46,053 bases of DNA from Beijerinckiaceae bacterium (GTDB taxonomy: Bacteria > Pseudomonadota > Alphaproteobacteria > Rhizobiales > Beijerinckiaceae), in assembly GCA_026461505.1 (NCBI GenBank), contig JAPJMW010000020.1, positions 1-46,053 on the forward strand, in the 5' to 3' direction. Under the pieces are notes generated by a model. The model did no database searches, was not told the DNA's origin, and saw nothing but the letters and a program-made list of their open reading frames with translations. Below are positions 18,300 through 26,794 of the stretch, one piece after another (the first letter of the stretch is position 1; each line of letters starts with the position of its first letter). Position numbers and translations under genes: made by a program.

Positions 18300-20038
18300 T
18301 GCCTTCAATTCTGCCTGATAGCCACCCGCTTAATCAGAGTACCGATATCGATCGTCTTTTACATGCCGGAACCGCTCGCTTAACGGGTGGCGTTTCTCTA
18401 ATCGGGTTAGGTCTTGCTTGGTTCGACTGGGCTAGCCATTTATTGACATCGCCCGGTCGACAAGCTGAACTCATGCGAAATGCGTCGGTGGATGTAATGC
18501 GGCAATTCGATAGCACCGTAGGAGAATTGTCAGGACAATCTCATACGACGGCAATAGAATATGCAGATAGGCGTTTTAATTCACCAAATTGGAAGAAGCC
18601 GCCATATTCAATACTCGTTCAAAATTTTCGTGCCGTAGAACAATGGTGGGATGAAGCTTTTAAAATTCACGGAGTAAGCGGAAGGCACCAAGCCTTATTA
18701 GCCTTTTTAGCTCGGCAATACCTCGATATTTTTTCGCCAACAAACGGATTTCTCACGAACCCGGATATTGTAAGGCGCACCGTCGAAACAAATGGTGTTA
18801 ATCTTTTCAATGGCTGGCTTAACGCCATTGATGACGTTGCGGCATCGGCTTTAGCTAAAGAAAAATCGAGAAAAGCGCAGATATCGTCAATTGGTAACGA
18901 AGTGGCAACGTCGAAGGGTGCTGTCGTCGCGAGAACAAGAATTGCAGAGATTATTCAATACACCCCAACGACGTCAAAAGTTCATCAAGAGCCAATTGTG
19001 ATCGTTCCTGCTTGGATAATGAAATATTATATATTGGATTTATCGAAGCAAAACTCACTTGTCCGTTACCTCGTGGATCAGGGCTTTACCGTTTTCATGG
19101 TCTCTTGGAAAAACCCGGACCAAGAAGATCGCGATGTAAGCCTTGATGATTATCGAACTTTGGGAGTTTTAGCCGCAATTGACGCTGCCATTAAGATCAC
19201 GGGCGCAGAAAAAGTGCATGGTACAGGTTATTGTCTTGGCGGTACACTATTGGCAATTGCCGCGGCCGCTATGGCGCGCGACGGCGATAGGCGTTTAAAA
19301 ACATTAAGTGTTTTTGCTTCACAAATCGATTTTCATGATGCGGGTGAGCTTCGTCTATTTATAAATGATAGTCAGCTTGCCTTGATTGAAGACATGATGT
19401 GGATGCACGGCTACCTAAAAGCCGAAGAGATGGCTGGTGCCTTCCATATTCTTCGGTCAAATGATCTGATTTGGTCTCGACTTATCAATAGCTATGCAAT
19501 GGGCGAACGAGAGAAGCCCCTGGATATCATGCTGTGGTCAGACGATTCAACCCGCATGCCTTATCGCATGCACTCCGAATATCTGCGGCAACTTTATTTA
19601 GAAAATCGATTAGCCGAAGGAGCGATGATCGTCGATGGGCACCCTATTACGCTAAGAGCAATTGCCATTCCGATTTTCCTTGTGGGAACCGAATGGGATC
19701 ACGTCGCACCATGGCGATCAGTGTTCAAATTGCATTTGATGACAGAAAGAGATGTAACATTTGTTTTGACGAATGGCGGACATAATGCCGGAATTGTTTC
19801 CGAGCCTGGACATAGTGGCCGATATTACAGAATTGCAACACAGAAGGCTTCGGGAGCCTATATTGACCCCGACACTTGGCTCGAGGTTGCCGAATATAAA
19901 ATTGGATCATGGTTGCCTGAATGGGCATTGTGGCTCAATGAAAATTCACCAAACAAAACAGAGCCACCTACCTTAGGAAGTCCATTGAACGGTTACCCCA
20001 TTATAGGTCCAGCGCCAGGTGAATTTGTCCTTGGCTAG
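18299..20038 (+). CDS. phaC: Class I poly(3-hydroxyalkanoate) synthase
   Basis: PHA polymerase of 579 residues, normal for a class I single-subunit enzyme. It links 3-hydroxyacyl-CoA units into polyester granules. The lipase-like box GTGYCLGG supplies the nucleophile Cys312; Asp467 (GTEWDHVAPW) and His495 (NGGHNAGIV) complete the triad. A PHB-polymerase N-terminal region (FRAVEQWWDEAF, VNLFNGW) precedes the hydrolase fold. The start at 18299 overlaps the upstream stop (TAATG). No phaA, phaB or phasin gene is nearby, so this may be an accessory synthase linked to stress rather than the main storage operon. Confidence 0.93.
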   Translation: MPSILPDSHPLNQSTDIDRLLHAGTARLTGGVSLIGLGLAWFDWASHLLTSPGRQAELMRNASVDVMRQFDSTVGELSGQSHTTAIEYADRRFNSPNWKKPPYSILVQNFRAVEQWWDEAFKIHGVSGRHQALLAFLARQYLDIFSPTNGFLTNPDIVRRTVETNGVNLFNGWLNAIDDVAASALAKEKSRKAQISSIGNEVATSKGAVVARTRIAEIIQYTPTTSKVHQEPIVIVPAWIMKYYILDLSKQNSLVRYLVDQGFTVFMVSWKNPDQEDRDVSLDDYRTLGVLAAIDAAIKITGAEKVHGTGYCLGGTLLAIAAAAMARDGDRRLKTLSVFASQIDFHDAGELRLFINDSQLALIEDMMWMHGYLKAEEMAGAFHILRSNDLIWSRLINSYAMGEREKPLDIMLWSDDSTRMPYRMHSEYLRQLYLENRLAEGAMIVDGHPITLRAIAIPIFLVGTEWDHVAPWRSVFKLHLMTERDVTFVLTNGGHNAGIVSEPGHSGRYYRIATQKASGAYIDPDTWLEVAEYKIGSWLPEWALWLNENSPNKTEPPTLGSPLNGYPIIGPAPGEFVLG

Positions 20039-20136
20039 TTGGCGGATTTGAATTGATAAACCGCAAGGACAAATGATAAAGATCGGTTAGATTTTGCCGA
20101 CTATTTTGGACTTTTCTAACAGAAGGAGGCTTAATC

Positions 20137-20780
20137 ATGAACGATAGCGATCTTCGACAATTGGTAATCGATGAGTTGGAATTTGAACCGGCGATTGACG
20201 CCTCTAATATTGGCATTGCGGCAAAGGATGGCATTGTAACGCTATCAGGCTTTGTATCAAGTTATGCGGAAAAAATGACTGCGGAACGTGCGGTTAGACG
20301 CGTCAAAGGCGTTCATGCCATCGCTCAAGAAATTGAGATACGCTATGCAACGGATAAAAAATAAATGATGATGAGATTGCGCTTCGGTGTGTCAACATTA
20401 TCAATTGGGATACCACGCTACCTGACGATAAAATAAAGGTTAAGATTGAGCGTGGGTGGGTTACTCTTACCGGTGAAGTGCCATGGCATTTTCAGAGAAT
20501 TGCTGCGGAATCTGGCGTTCGCAAGATTACAGGAGTGACTGGGATCACCAATCTTATTTCAATTAAGGCCCATGCACAGGCTTCTGATATAAAAAAGAGG
20601 ATTGAAGAGGCTCTTAAGCGTAGTGCAGAAGTCGAAGCCAACTCTATTAGAGTAGTGGTTACAGATTCAAGTGTTAGACTAGAAGGAAAGGTTCATGATT
20701 GGCGCGAGCGTGAAATTGTTGAAAAGGCAGCTTGGAGTGTACCTGGCGTTATGACGGTTGACGATCGAATGACCGTGTGA
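20137..20780 (+). pseudogene. Triple-BON-domain protein, split by a -1 frameshift
   Basis: A normal-looking start (AGGAGG 8 nt upstream) reads one BON domain (residues 1-70, ending YATDKK) and stops at 20362-20364. In the -1 frame the protein resumes at once (DDEIALRCVNIINWDTTLPDDKIKV, from 20367) and runs without stops through a second and a third BON domain to 20780, as in the intact three-BON homologues of about 215 residues. The junction is an A6 run (20356-20361) directly before TAA; one extra A, or a -1 slip of AAA with the stop in the A site, restores the frame. It is therefore a recent frameshift, a sequencing error or programmed frameshifting. BON domains bind membranes or other envelope partners. 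It follows phaC on the same strand. Confidence 0.82.
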
Positions 20781-20786
20781 ATATCG

Positions 20787-20813
20787 AAAGGCCGCCAGAA
20801 ATGGCGGCCTTTT
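20787..20813. terminator. Bidirectional intrinsic terminator
   Basis: Perfect 11-bp stem (AAAGGCCGCCA, loop GAAA, TGGCGGCCTTT) with a T tail, placed between the convergent BON and amidohydrolase genes. The GNRA-type tetraloop and A/U-flanked ends suit both strands. Confidence 0.9.
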
Positions 20814-20816
20814 CCG

Positions 20817-21671
20817 CTATGCTAGTTTATACGCAGAAATGGCCGTTTCACGCCAAAATTTTCTTTTTTCGTCTAAACTTGCTTTTGTCAATATTTCATC
20901 AAGTATATCAACCCACGTCGGATAATCTAGGGCTAGAGTAGCGACTGTCCAATCGCTACCAAACATAACTCGATTGAACCCGAATACGTCGATCGTATGC
21001 TCAATGTAGGGACGAAGTTGCTCGCGCGTCCAAGACTTATGATCGGCTTCAGTAACAACACCCGATATCTTACATACAACATTAGGTAATCTTGCCAACT
21101 CCCGCATTTGGCTTTTCCACGGCTCGACAATTGCATTCCGAATATCGGGCTTGCCTATATGATCAAATATAAAAGATACATCGGGACAGCGCTTAATCAG
21201 TTCGATTGCGTAAGCCAATTGGTAGTGCTTGATACAAATATCGAAACTGAGATCATATTTTTTTAACAATTTGACGCCATCGATAAATGCTGGATTCAAA
21301 ATAGAAGTTGGATCAGGCTCCTGTTGAATCAAACGGCGGACACCTTTAACTCCCGGTATTGTTTTTAGGTCTACGAGATCAGCTTCGACTGATTTACCCT
21401 TGTGTATTGGGGCATGGGCAACTATCGCACCGATTTTTTTATCTTTTTCAGCTAAACCAGCTACGAACCTTGCTTCGTCGAGATGAAACCCAGGGTCAAC
21501 ATCAACTTCGACAAAAACCAACTGTTCAACGTCGACCGAGCCACGTGCTTGGTCGAATTCTGGCATCCGCGTAGTATGTGCCAATTGAGGCACCCCCGAC
21601 ATCCACGAATAGCTTAATTTCTCAATATCATAGAGGTGAACATGAGAATCAATAATTGGGAAATCAGGCAT
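20817..21671 (-). CDS. Amidohydrolase family lactonase (L-fuconolactonase-like, COG3618)
   Basis: TIM-barrel metal-dependent hydrolase of 284 residues. The HxH metal motif (DSHVHLYD, residues 8-15), the FVEVDVDPG strand, VKGVRRLIQ, IFDHIGKP and the metal Asp in MFGSDWTVA match COG3618 proteins such as L-fuconolactone and related sugar-lactone hydrolases, which open aldonolactones to the free acids. It has a strong GGAGGAG site 3-4 nt before ATG. It is divergent from deoC-ALDH16-fucU, so it may feed the same sugar pathway, and its product type would suit the aldonate dehydratase at 3.5-5.4 kb. Substrate inferred only. Confidence 0.85.
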   Translation of the reverse strand: MPDFPIIDSHVHLYDIEKLSYSWMSGVPQLAHTTRMPEFDQARGSVDVEQLVFVEVDVDPGFHLDEARFVAGLAEKDKKIGAIVAHAPIHKGKSVEADLVDLKTIPGVKGVRRLIQQEPDPTSILNPAFIDGVKLLKKYDLSFDICIKHYQLAYAIELIKRCPDVSFIFDHIGKPDIRNAIVEPWKSQMRELARLPNVVCKISGVVTEADHKSWTREQLRPYIEHTIDVFGFNRVMFGSDWTVATLALDYPTWVDILDEILTKASLDEKRKFWRETAISAYKLA

Positions 21672-21800
21672 TCGCTCCTCCTAAGATCAGTAATTTTATT
21701 TTTTCCGATAATCGTCCAAGCAATAGGGATGAGGCAAGTCTGAATTGATCCCTTTTAAGATTATTTGACAGGCCGTGCCGGCAACCTTACCAATTTGAGC

Positions 21801-22799
21801 ATGACAAGCTTAGTTTCGCTTCAAACGGGGTATGAAAAGGTGGGCGACGGACAGGCGCGTAATGCGCCGCGAGCGTTTGATGTTGGTTGGATAGACGATA
21901 TTCGTATTAATCTATCGGCCGTCGAACGCCGCTCCGGAACATTGCCCGGACGGCGAACCGTTAAAAATGAAGCGCAGGCCGCTTGGTTGCTCAAAGCCAT
22001 AACCTGTATCGACCTTACAACGCTGGCTGGCGACGATACTGAGGGGCGGGTTCGGCGGTTGTGCGCGAAAGCGTTACGTCCCGTTCGCGAGGATATTCTC
22101 GAAAAACTTGGAATGGGTGACCGGACCATTAGAACGGGCGCCATCTGCGTCTATCATCGCTATGTAGCCACAGCGGTTGAAGCGCTAGGTGCCTCGGGAA
22201 TACCCGTTGCGGCTGTTTCCACGGGATTTCCGGCGGGGCTTGTCCCCCACGACGTGAAACTTCGGGAAATTGAAGCGTCCGTTAAAGACGGCGCCCAAGA
22301 AATTGATATTGTGATCACTCGCGAGCACGTTCTGACGGGTAACTGGAAAGCGCTCTATGATGAAATGCGGGATTTCCGGCAAGCCTGCGGAAAAGCCCAT
22401 GTTAAGGCCATTTTGGCGACGGGCGACATTAAAACGCTTCGAAATGTTGCAAAAGCATCAATGGTTTGCATGATGGCTGGCGCGGACTTCATTAAAACAT
22501 CGACCGGAAAAGAAGCGTCCAATGCCACCCTTCCGGTTTCGCTTGTTATGCTCCGGATGATCCGCGACTATCACGAACGGACGGGAATAAAGGTCGGTTT
22601 TAAGCCGGCTGGCGGCATAAGTGCGGCCAAGGATGTTCTGAATTATCAGTTTTTGATGAAAGAAGAGCTTGGGCGGGAATGGCTTGAACCTGATTTATTC
22701 CGGGTAGGCGCTTCTAGCCTCCTGGCCGATATCGAGCGGCAGCTAGAACACCATGTGACAGGCCGCTATTCGGCCTATAATCGGCATTCTGTGGGCTAA
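21801..22799 (+). CDS. deoC: Deoxyribose-phosphate aldolase
   Basis: Class I aldolase of about 332 residues, the longer form of DERA also found in eukaryotes. It splits 2-deoxyribose 5-phosphate to acetaldehyde and glyceraldehyde 3-phosphate. The Schiff-base lysine is Lys232 in ADFIKTSTGKE and the partner Lys268 lies in VGFKPAGGI; the first conserved segment is CIDLTTLAGDDT. The start is uncertain: ATG at 21801 has no clear ribosome site, and TTG at 21765 is also in frame. It is followed after 4 bp by the ALDH16-type gene, so acetaldehyde or a related aldehyde may be passed straight to it. Confidence 0.88.
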   Translation: MTSLVSLQTGYEKVGDGQARNAPRAFDVGWIDDIRINLSAVERRSGTLPGRRTVKNEAQAAWLLKAITCIDLTTLAGDDTEGRVRRLCAKALRPVREDILEKLGMGDRTIRTGAICVYHRYVATAVEALGASGIPVAAVSTGFPAGLVPHDVKLREIEASVKDGAQEIDIVITREHVLTGNWKALYDEMRDFRQACGKAHVKAILATGDIKTLRNVAKASMVCMMAGADFIKTSTGKEASNATLPVSLVMLRMIRDYHERTGIKVGFKPAGGISAAKDVLNYQFLMKEELGREWLEPDLFRVGASSLLADIERQLEHHVTGRYSAYNRHSVG

Positions 22800-22803
22800 T
22801 TTA

Positions 22804-25191
22804 ATGAGCGTTGCGAACTATTTCGATACGATGGGTTATGGAACCGCGCCTGAGGCCGATAAGGAAGTTAGGGCTTGGCTTAAGACCCATGGCGATGGAT
22901 TTGGCCATTTTATTGGTGGCAAATGGCATGCCCCCCATTCAGGGCACTATTTTGAGACGTTTGAGCCGGGAAGCGGAAATAAGCTCGGCAAAATTGCTCA
23001 CGGCTCGTCTGAGGATGTCGATTTGGCGGTTACGGCCGCAAAGGCGGCATTAGCTCCTTGGCAAAAATTGGGCGGAACAGGCCGAGCGCGGCATCTTTAT
23101 GCGTTGGCGCGCATGGTTCAGCGGCATAGTCGCCTCTTTGCGGTGCTTGAAGCGCTGGATAATGGCAAACCCATTCGCGAAACGCGGGATATTGATCTGC
23201 CCTTGGTGGCACGGCACTTTTACCACCATGCGGGTTGGGCGCAGATTCAGGAGAGCGAATTTCCGGATCACTCGCCAATTGGTGTGGTGGGGCAGATCAT
23301 TCCGTGGAATTTCCCGCTACTCATGTTGGCATGGAAGATCGCGCCTGCTTTGGCCTTCGGCAATACGGTTGTGCTTAAACCTGCCGAATTTACCCCTTTA
23401 ACAGCGCTTTTATTCGCCGAATTGGCCCATAAAGCGGGGTTACCCGATGGCGTTTTGAATATTGTCACGGGTGACGGGGCAACGGGCGCGGTTCTCGTTG
23501 ATCATTCGGGTATCGATAAAATCGCTTTTACCGGCTCGACCGAAGTTGGCCGTATCTTACGGGAACGGACCGCGGGAACTGGAAAATCGCTCACTTTGGA
23601 GCTGGGCGGCAAATCGCCCTTTATCGTGTTTGACGATGCCGATCTTGATGGGGCGATTGAGGGCGTTGTTGACGCAATTTGGTTCAATCAGGGGCAAGTT
23701 TGCTGCGCCGGGTCGCGTTTATTGCTTCAGGCAGGCATTTCCGAGCGGTTTATTGCCAAATTAAAGCGCCGGATGGAGACGCTCCGGATTGGCGATCCGC
23801 TCGACAAAACCATCGATATGGGGGCCATTATTGCGCCTGTTCAGCTGGAGCGGATCAAAAAACTGGTCGAAAAGGGAGTTTCTGAGGGCGCTGAGCTTTA
23901 TCAACCATCAGGCACCCTGCCCGCTTCGGGGAGTTTTTACCCGCCAACGCTTTTGACGAATGTGTTTCCTTCGTCAACGGTAGCGGTTGAGGAGATTTTT
24001 GGGCCTGTTTTGGTGTCGATGACGTTCAGAACGCCCGATGAAGCGGTCATGTTGGCCAATAATTCGCGCTATGGATTGGCTGCCAGTGTTTGGAGCGAAA
24101 CCATTGGCTTAGCCCTTGATATTGCTCCTAAATTAAAGGCCGGAGTGGTCTGGATCAATGCGACCAATCTGTTTGATGCCTCGGTTGGATTTGGCGGTTA
24201 CCGCGAGTCGGGCTTTGGGCGTGAGGGGGGCAAGGAAGGGGCTTATGCCTATCTAAAACCTGCCGCTTGGGCCAAAAGGAAGCCCCGGAAGCTGCTTCCA
24301 GAATTGCCTCAAGCCATTGAAAAACAAGATGGATTTGAATTTCCGGAGATTGATCGTACGGCTAAGCTTTTTGTCGGCGGGAAACAGGTCCGGCCCGATG
24401 GAAATTATGTACGCCCCGTGCTGTCGCCCAAAGGCGAAGTATTGGGCGAGGTTGGCGAAGGTAATCGCAAAGATATCCGCAATGCAGTGTCAGCCGCACG
24501 AAGTGCTGAAGGCTGGGGCAAAGTATCCGCCCACAATCGGGCACAGATTTTATACTATTGGGCTGAGAATTTATCGGCGCGAAGCGATGAATTTGCTCAA
24601 ACGATTGTCAAAATAACAGGCGATTCCAAGTCAATTGCTCGAAAAGAAGTCGAAACCTCGATCCGTCGCCTGTTCACCTATGCCGCTTGGGCCGACAAAT
24701 ATGAAGGCACCGTACATGCGCCGCCGATGCGCGGTGTAGCGCTTGCGATGAAGGAACCCATTGGAATCGCTGGGATAATTTGCCCCAATGAGGCGCCATT
24801 GCTGGGCTTTATCAGCCTGGTGACACCTTTGGTGGCGATGGGGAATTGCGTGGTCGTGGTGCCGAGCGAGCGCCATCCGCTTGTCGCCACAGACCTCTAC
24901 CAAGTCCTTGAAACTTCAGACATTCCTGCAGGCGTCATCAATATTGTGACGGGTAATTCCCTCAGTCTTGGCAAGGTTTTGGCCGAGCATGATGATGTGG
25001 ATGCCGTTTGGGCTTTTGGATCGGCCGAATTATCGGCTCAAGTTGAAAAATCTTCCATCGGAAATTTAAAAAGAACACTGGTGGATCAAGGACTTGAGAC
25101 CGATTGGTATGATCCGAAAGCGGCGGAAGGCACGGTGTTTTTAAGCCATGCGGTCGAGATTAAAAATATCTGGATTCCCTACGGAGAATAG
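22804..25191 (+). CDS. Two-domain aldehyde dehydrogenase, ALDH16A1-like
   Basis: Fusion protein of 795 residues. Residues 1-500 are a complete ALDH domain with catalytic Cys300 (GQVCCAGS), Glu266 (LELGGK) and the NAD-binding IPWNFPLL and FTGSTEVG segments. Residues 520-770 are a second, degenerate ALDH copy (LFVGGKQV, GIAGIICPNEAPLLGF, NIVTGNSLSLG, AFGSAEL) with no catalytic Cys and NLKRTLVDQG in place of the LELGGK block. This layout defines family ALDH16, so this is a bacterial ALDH16 with an intact first active site. It oxidises an aldehyde to an acid with NAD. It sits between deoC and fucU, which points to a deoxy-sugar or acetaldehyde-type substrate. Confidence 0.9.
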   Translation: MSVANYFDTMGYGTAPEADKEVRAWLKTHGDGFGHFIGGKWHAPHSGHYFETFEPGSGNKLGKIAHGSSEDVDLAVTAAKAALAPWQKLGGTGRARHLYALARMVQRHSRLFAVLEALDNGKPIRETRDIDLPLVARHFYHHAGWAQIQESEFPDHSPIGVVGQIIPWNFPLLMLAWKIAPALAFGNTVVLKPAEFTPLTALLFAELAHKAGLPDGVLNIVTGDGATGAVLVDHSGIDKIAFTGSTEVGRILRERTAGTGKSLTLELGGKSPFIVFDDADLDGAIEGVVDAIWFNQGQVCCAGSRLLLQAGISERFIAKLKRRMETLRIGDPLDKTIDMGAIIAPVQLERIKKLVEKGVSEGAELYQPSGTLPASGSFYPPTLLTNVFPSSTVAVEEIFGPVLVSMTFRTPDEAVMLANNSRYGLAASVWSETIGLALDIAPKLKAGVVWINATNLFDASVGFGGYRESGFGREGGKEGAYAYLKPAAWAKRKPRKLLPELPQAIEKQDGFEFPEIDRTAKLFVGGKQVRPDGNYVRPVLSPKGEVLGEVGEGNRKDIRNAVSAARSAEGWGKVSAHNRAQILYYWAENLSARSDEFAQTIVKITGDSKSIARKEVETSIRRLFTYAAWADKYEGTVHAPPMRGVALAMKEPIGIAGIICPNEAPLLGFISLVTPLVAMGNCVVVVPSERHPLVATDLYQVLETSDIPAGVINIVTGNSLSLGKVLAEHDDVDAVWAFGSAELSAQVEKSSIGNLKRTLVDQGLETDWYDPKAAEGTVFLSHAVEIKNIWIPYGE

Positions 25192-25265
25192 GGTCAATTA
25201 AGCTAACAAGATCGGCATTTGCGATAAATAATCCAGTGCTTGAGGTGAATAAGGGAGGCTTTGAG

Positions 25266-25721
25266 GTGCTTAAAAATATTAATCCATTGCTGAATGCGGA
25301 TGTACTCTACGCGCTGCGCGCCATGGGCCATGGCGACGACCTGGTGATCGCGGATACGAACTTCCCCGCCGACTCGGTGGCGCGTGAAACCAAGCTTGGC
25401 CGCTTACTGCGGATCGATAATACAACGGCGGCGGAAGCCATCCGCGCGATCCTCTCGGTGATGCCGCTCGACAGCTTTGTCGACCATCCAGCCGAGCGCA
25501 TGGAGATTGTAGGCGCACCCAACGATATCCCAAAGGTGCAGGAAGAAGTGCAACGAGAGATCGACCGGGCCGAGAAAAAAAGCATGCCGATGGGCACGAT
25601 TGAACGCATGGCTTTTTATGAGCGCGCGAAGAAATCCTATTGCGTCATTCAAACGGGCGAGACGCGATTTTATGGCTGCTTCATTCTGAAGAAGGGTGTC
25701 ATTCCGCCGAAGCGTGGGTGA
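25266..25721 (+). CDS. fucU: RbsD/FucU family sugar mutarotase
   Basis: Small decameric-type mutarotase of 151-152 residues that interconverts sugar anomers. LKNINPLLNADVLYALRAMGHGDDLVIADTNFPA carries the conserved His in MGHGD, and the C-terminal RAKKSYCVIQTGETRFYGCFILKKGVI closes the fold; the ~10-15-residue longer spacing fits FucU rather than RbsD. GTG at 25266 is chosen because GGGAGG lies 7 nt upstream; a further GTG at 25236 has no site. Last gene of deoC-ALDH16-fucU, 74 nt after the dehydrogenase. L-fucose or another (deoxy)sugar as substrate is inferred from neighbours. Confidence 0.85.
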   Translation: MLKNINPLLNADVLYALRAMGHGDDLVIADTNFPADSVARETKLGRLLRIDNTTAAEAIRAILSVMPLDSFVDHPAERMEIVGAPNDIPKVQEEVQREIDRAEKKSMPMGTIERMAFYERAKKSYCVIQTGETRFYGCFILKKGVIPPKRG

Positions 25722-25727
25722 CGTTTT

Positions 25728-26552
25728 CTACATACTCGCCACGCTCTGCGTCAGCGCATCAAGCCTGACAAATCGTACATCCTGATCGAGCAGTGCGCGG
25801 ACGCCTGCGATGACGCCCGCTCCGCTTGGGCGATTGGGTTGGTTGGTGTGGGCGATGATAACATCCCCGTCTTTGGCTTGCCGCATCCGATACATCACCG
25901 CCTCGGCGGGCAGCGAAGCGCCCATATCGGCATTCAGCGAATAGCCCGCGATGGAAAAGCCCATGCCTTCAATTGCAGGCACGGCGGCGGGACTATAAAG
26001 CGCGGTAGCACCGCGATACCAAACAGGTTTTGCGCCTGTTGCCGCCATGATGGCTTCTTCGCCACGGCCGACTTCGTCGCGGATCGATTGCAGATCACCG
26101 GCGACCCGCAAACCAAAAATCCGGCGCTCCCCCAATATAGCAGGCACGTGATGCGCCCCATGATTTCCGAAGGCAAAGAGATCGGGATGGGCCAATAGGG
26201 CTGCAAGTCCTGCGGGGTTGGAATGCATCCATGCGCCCGTCACAAAGAGGGTTGCAGGCACCCGCCATTCCACCAAGGCAGCAATGATTTTAGCGTCGAA
26301 CCCACCGGGGCAGGCATCGAGCGTAAGCGCCACGGTACGTCGACCATCTTGCGGAGTTTTCAGCGTGAGCCGAGGTTCAAGCAAGCCCTCATTGGCTGAT
26401 GCTTCCCCACCCCAAGACGCGGCGAAGCCTCCGACAGCGGTTGCAGCTATTCCGGCCACGAACTGACGCCGCGAAAAAGGCGTCATGCAGCAGTCGCAAA
26501 CGGGGGCTGAGCCATATCTTTCGCCAAATCGATGATCAGATGGATTGGCCAT
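25728..26552 (-). CDS. Polysaccharide deacetylase family protein (exported by Tat)
   Basis: NodB-homology (CE4) deacetylase of about 274 residues. A twin-arginine signal (SRRQF followed by a hydrophobic Ala/Gly stretch and ASA) shows export by Tat. The catalytic motif 1 reads TLDACPGG in place of TFDDG: the first Asp is kept but the second, a metal ligand, is Ala, as in a known LDACSGG-type subgroup. Motif 2 NHGAHH keeps HxxxH, and WYRGATALYS corresponds to the RxPY motif. The true start may be ATG at 26486, which gives a more typical Tat peptide; upstream ATG 26552 and TTG 26573 lack strong ribosome sites. Convergent with fucU, 6 bp apart. Likely acts on cell-envelope or exported glycans. 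Confidence 0.8.
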   Translation of the reverse strand: MANPSDHRFGERYGSAPVCDCCMTPFSRRQFVAGIAATAVGGFAASWGGEASANEGLLEPRLTLKTPQDGRRTVALTLDACPGGFDAKIIAALVEWRVPATLFVTGAWMHSNPAGLAALLAHPDLFAFGNHGAHHVPAILGERRIFGLRVAGDLQSIRDEVGRGEEAIMAATGAKPVWYRGATALYSPAAVPAIEGMGFSIAGYSLNADMGASLPAEAVMYRMRQAKDGDVIIAHTNQPNRPSGAGVIAGVRALLDQDVRFVRLDALTQSVASM

Positions 26553-26794
26553 TCGCGTGAGCTTCGCCTTCAAAAGCCGGTTCGGGGCGTAATGGAGGGA
26601 GGCCTATCGCTAAAATTAGAATAATTCGTGAATAAACCGGGGCGTTTTGATGGTAGTTGTCATTTTACCGATACATTTTACGGGTTATTTTATTCTCAAA
26701 CCGACTCTGCAAACCGCATAAATGGCGTATTGAGATAGCCAGTCCTCTAAAATCTGCTACAAAGGATTCATTCAACATTCGGCGATCTGATCAA

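Noticed and set aside
20478..20780. Independent small BON protein starting at GTG 20478
   Set aside because: It begins in the middle of a BON domain, has no ribosome site, and the preceding -1-frame residues are conserved; it is the 3' part of the frameshifted gene.
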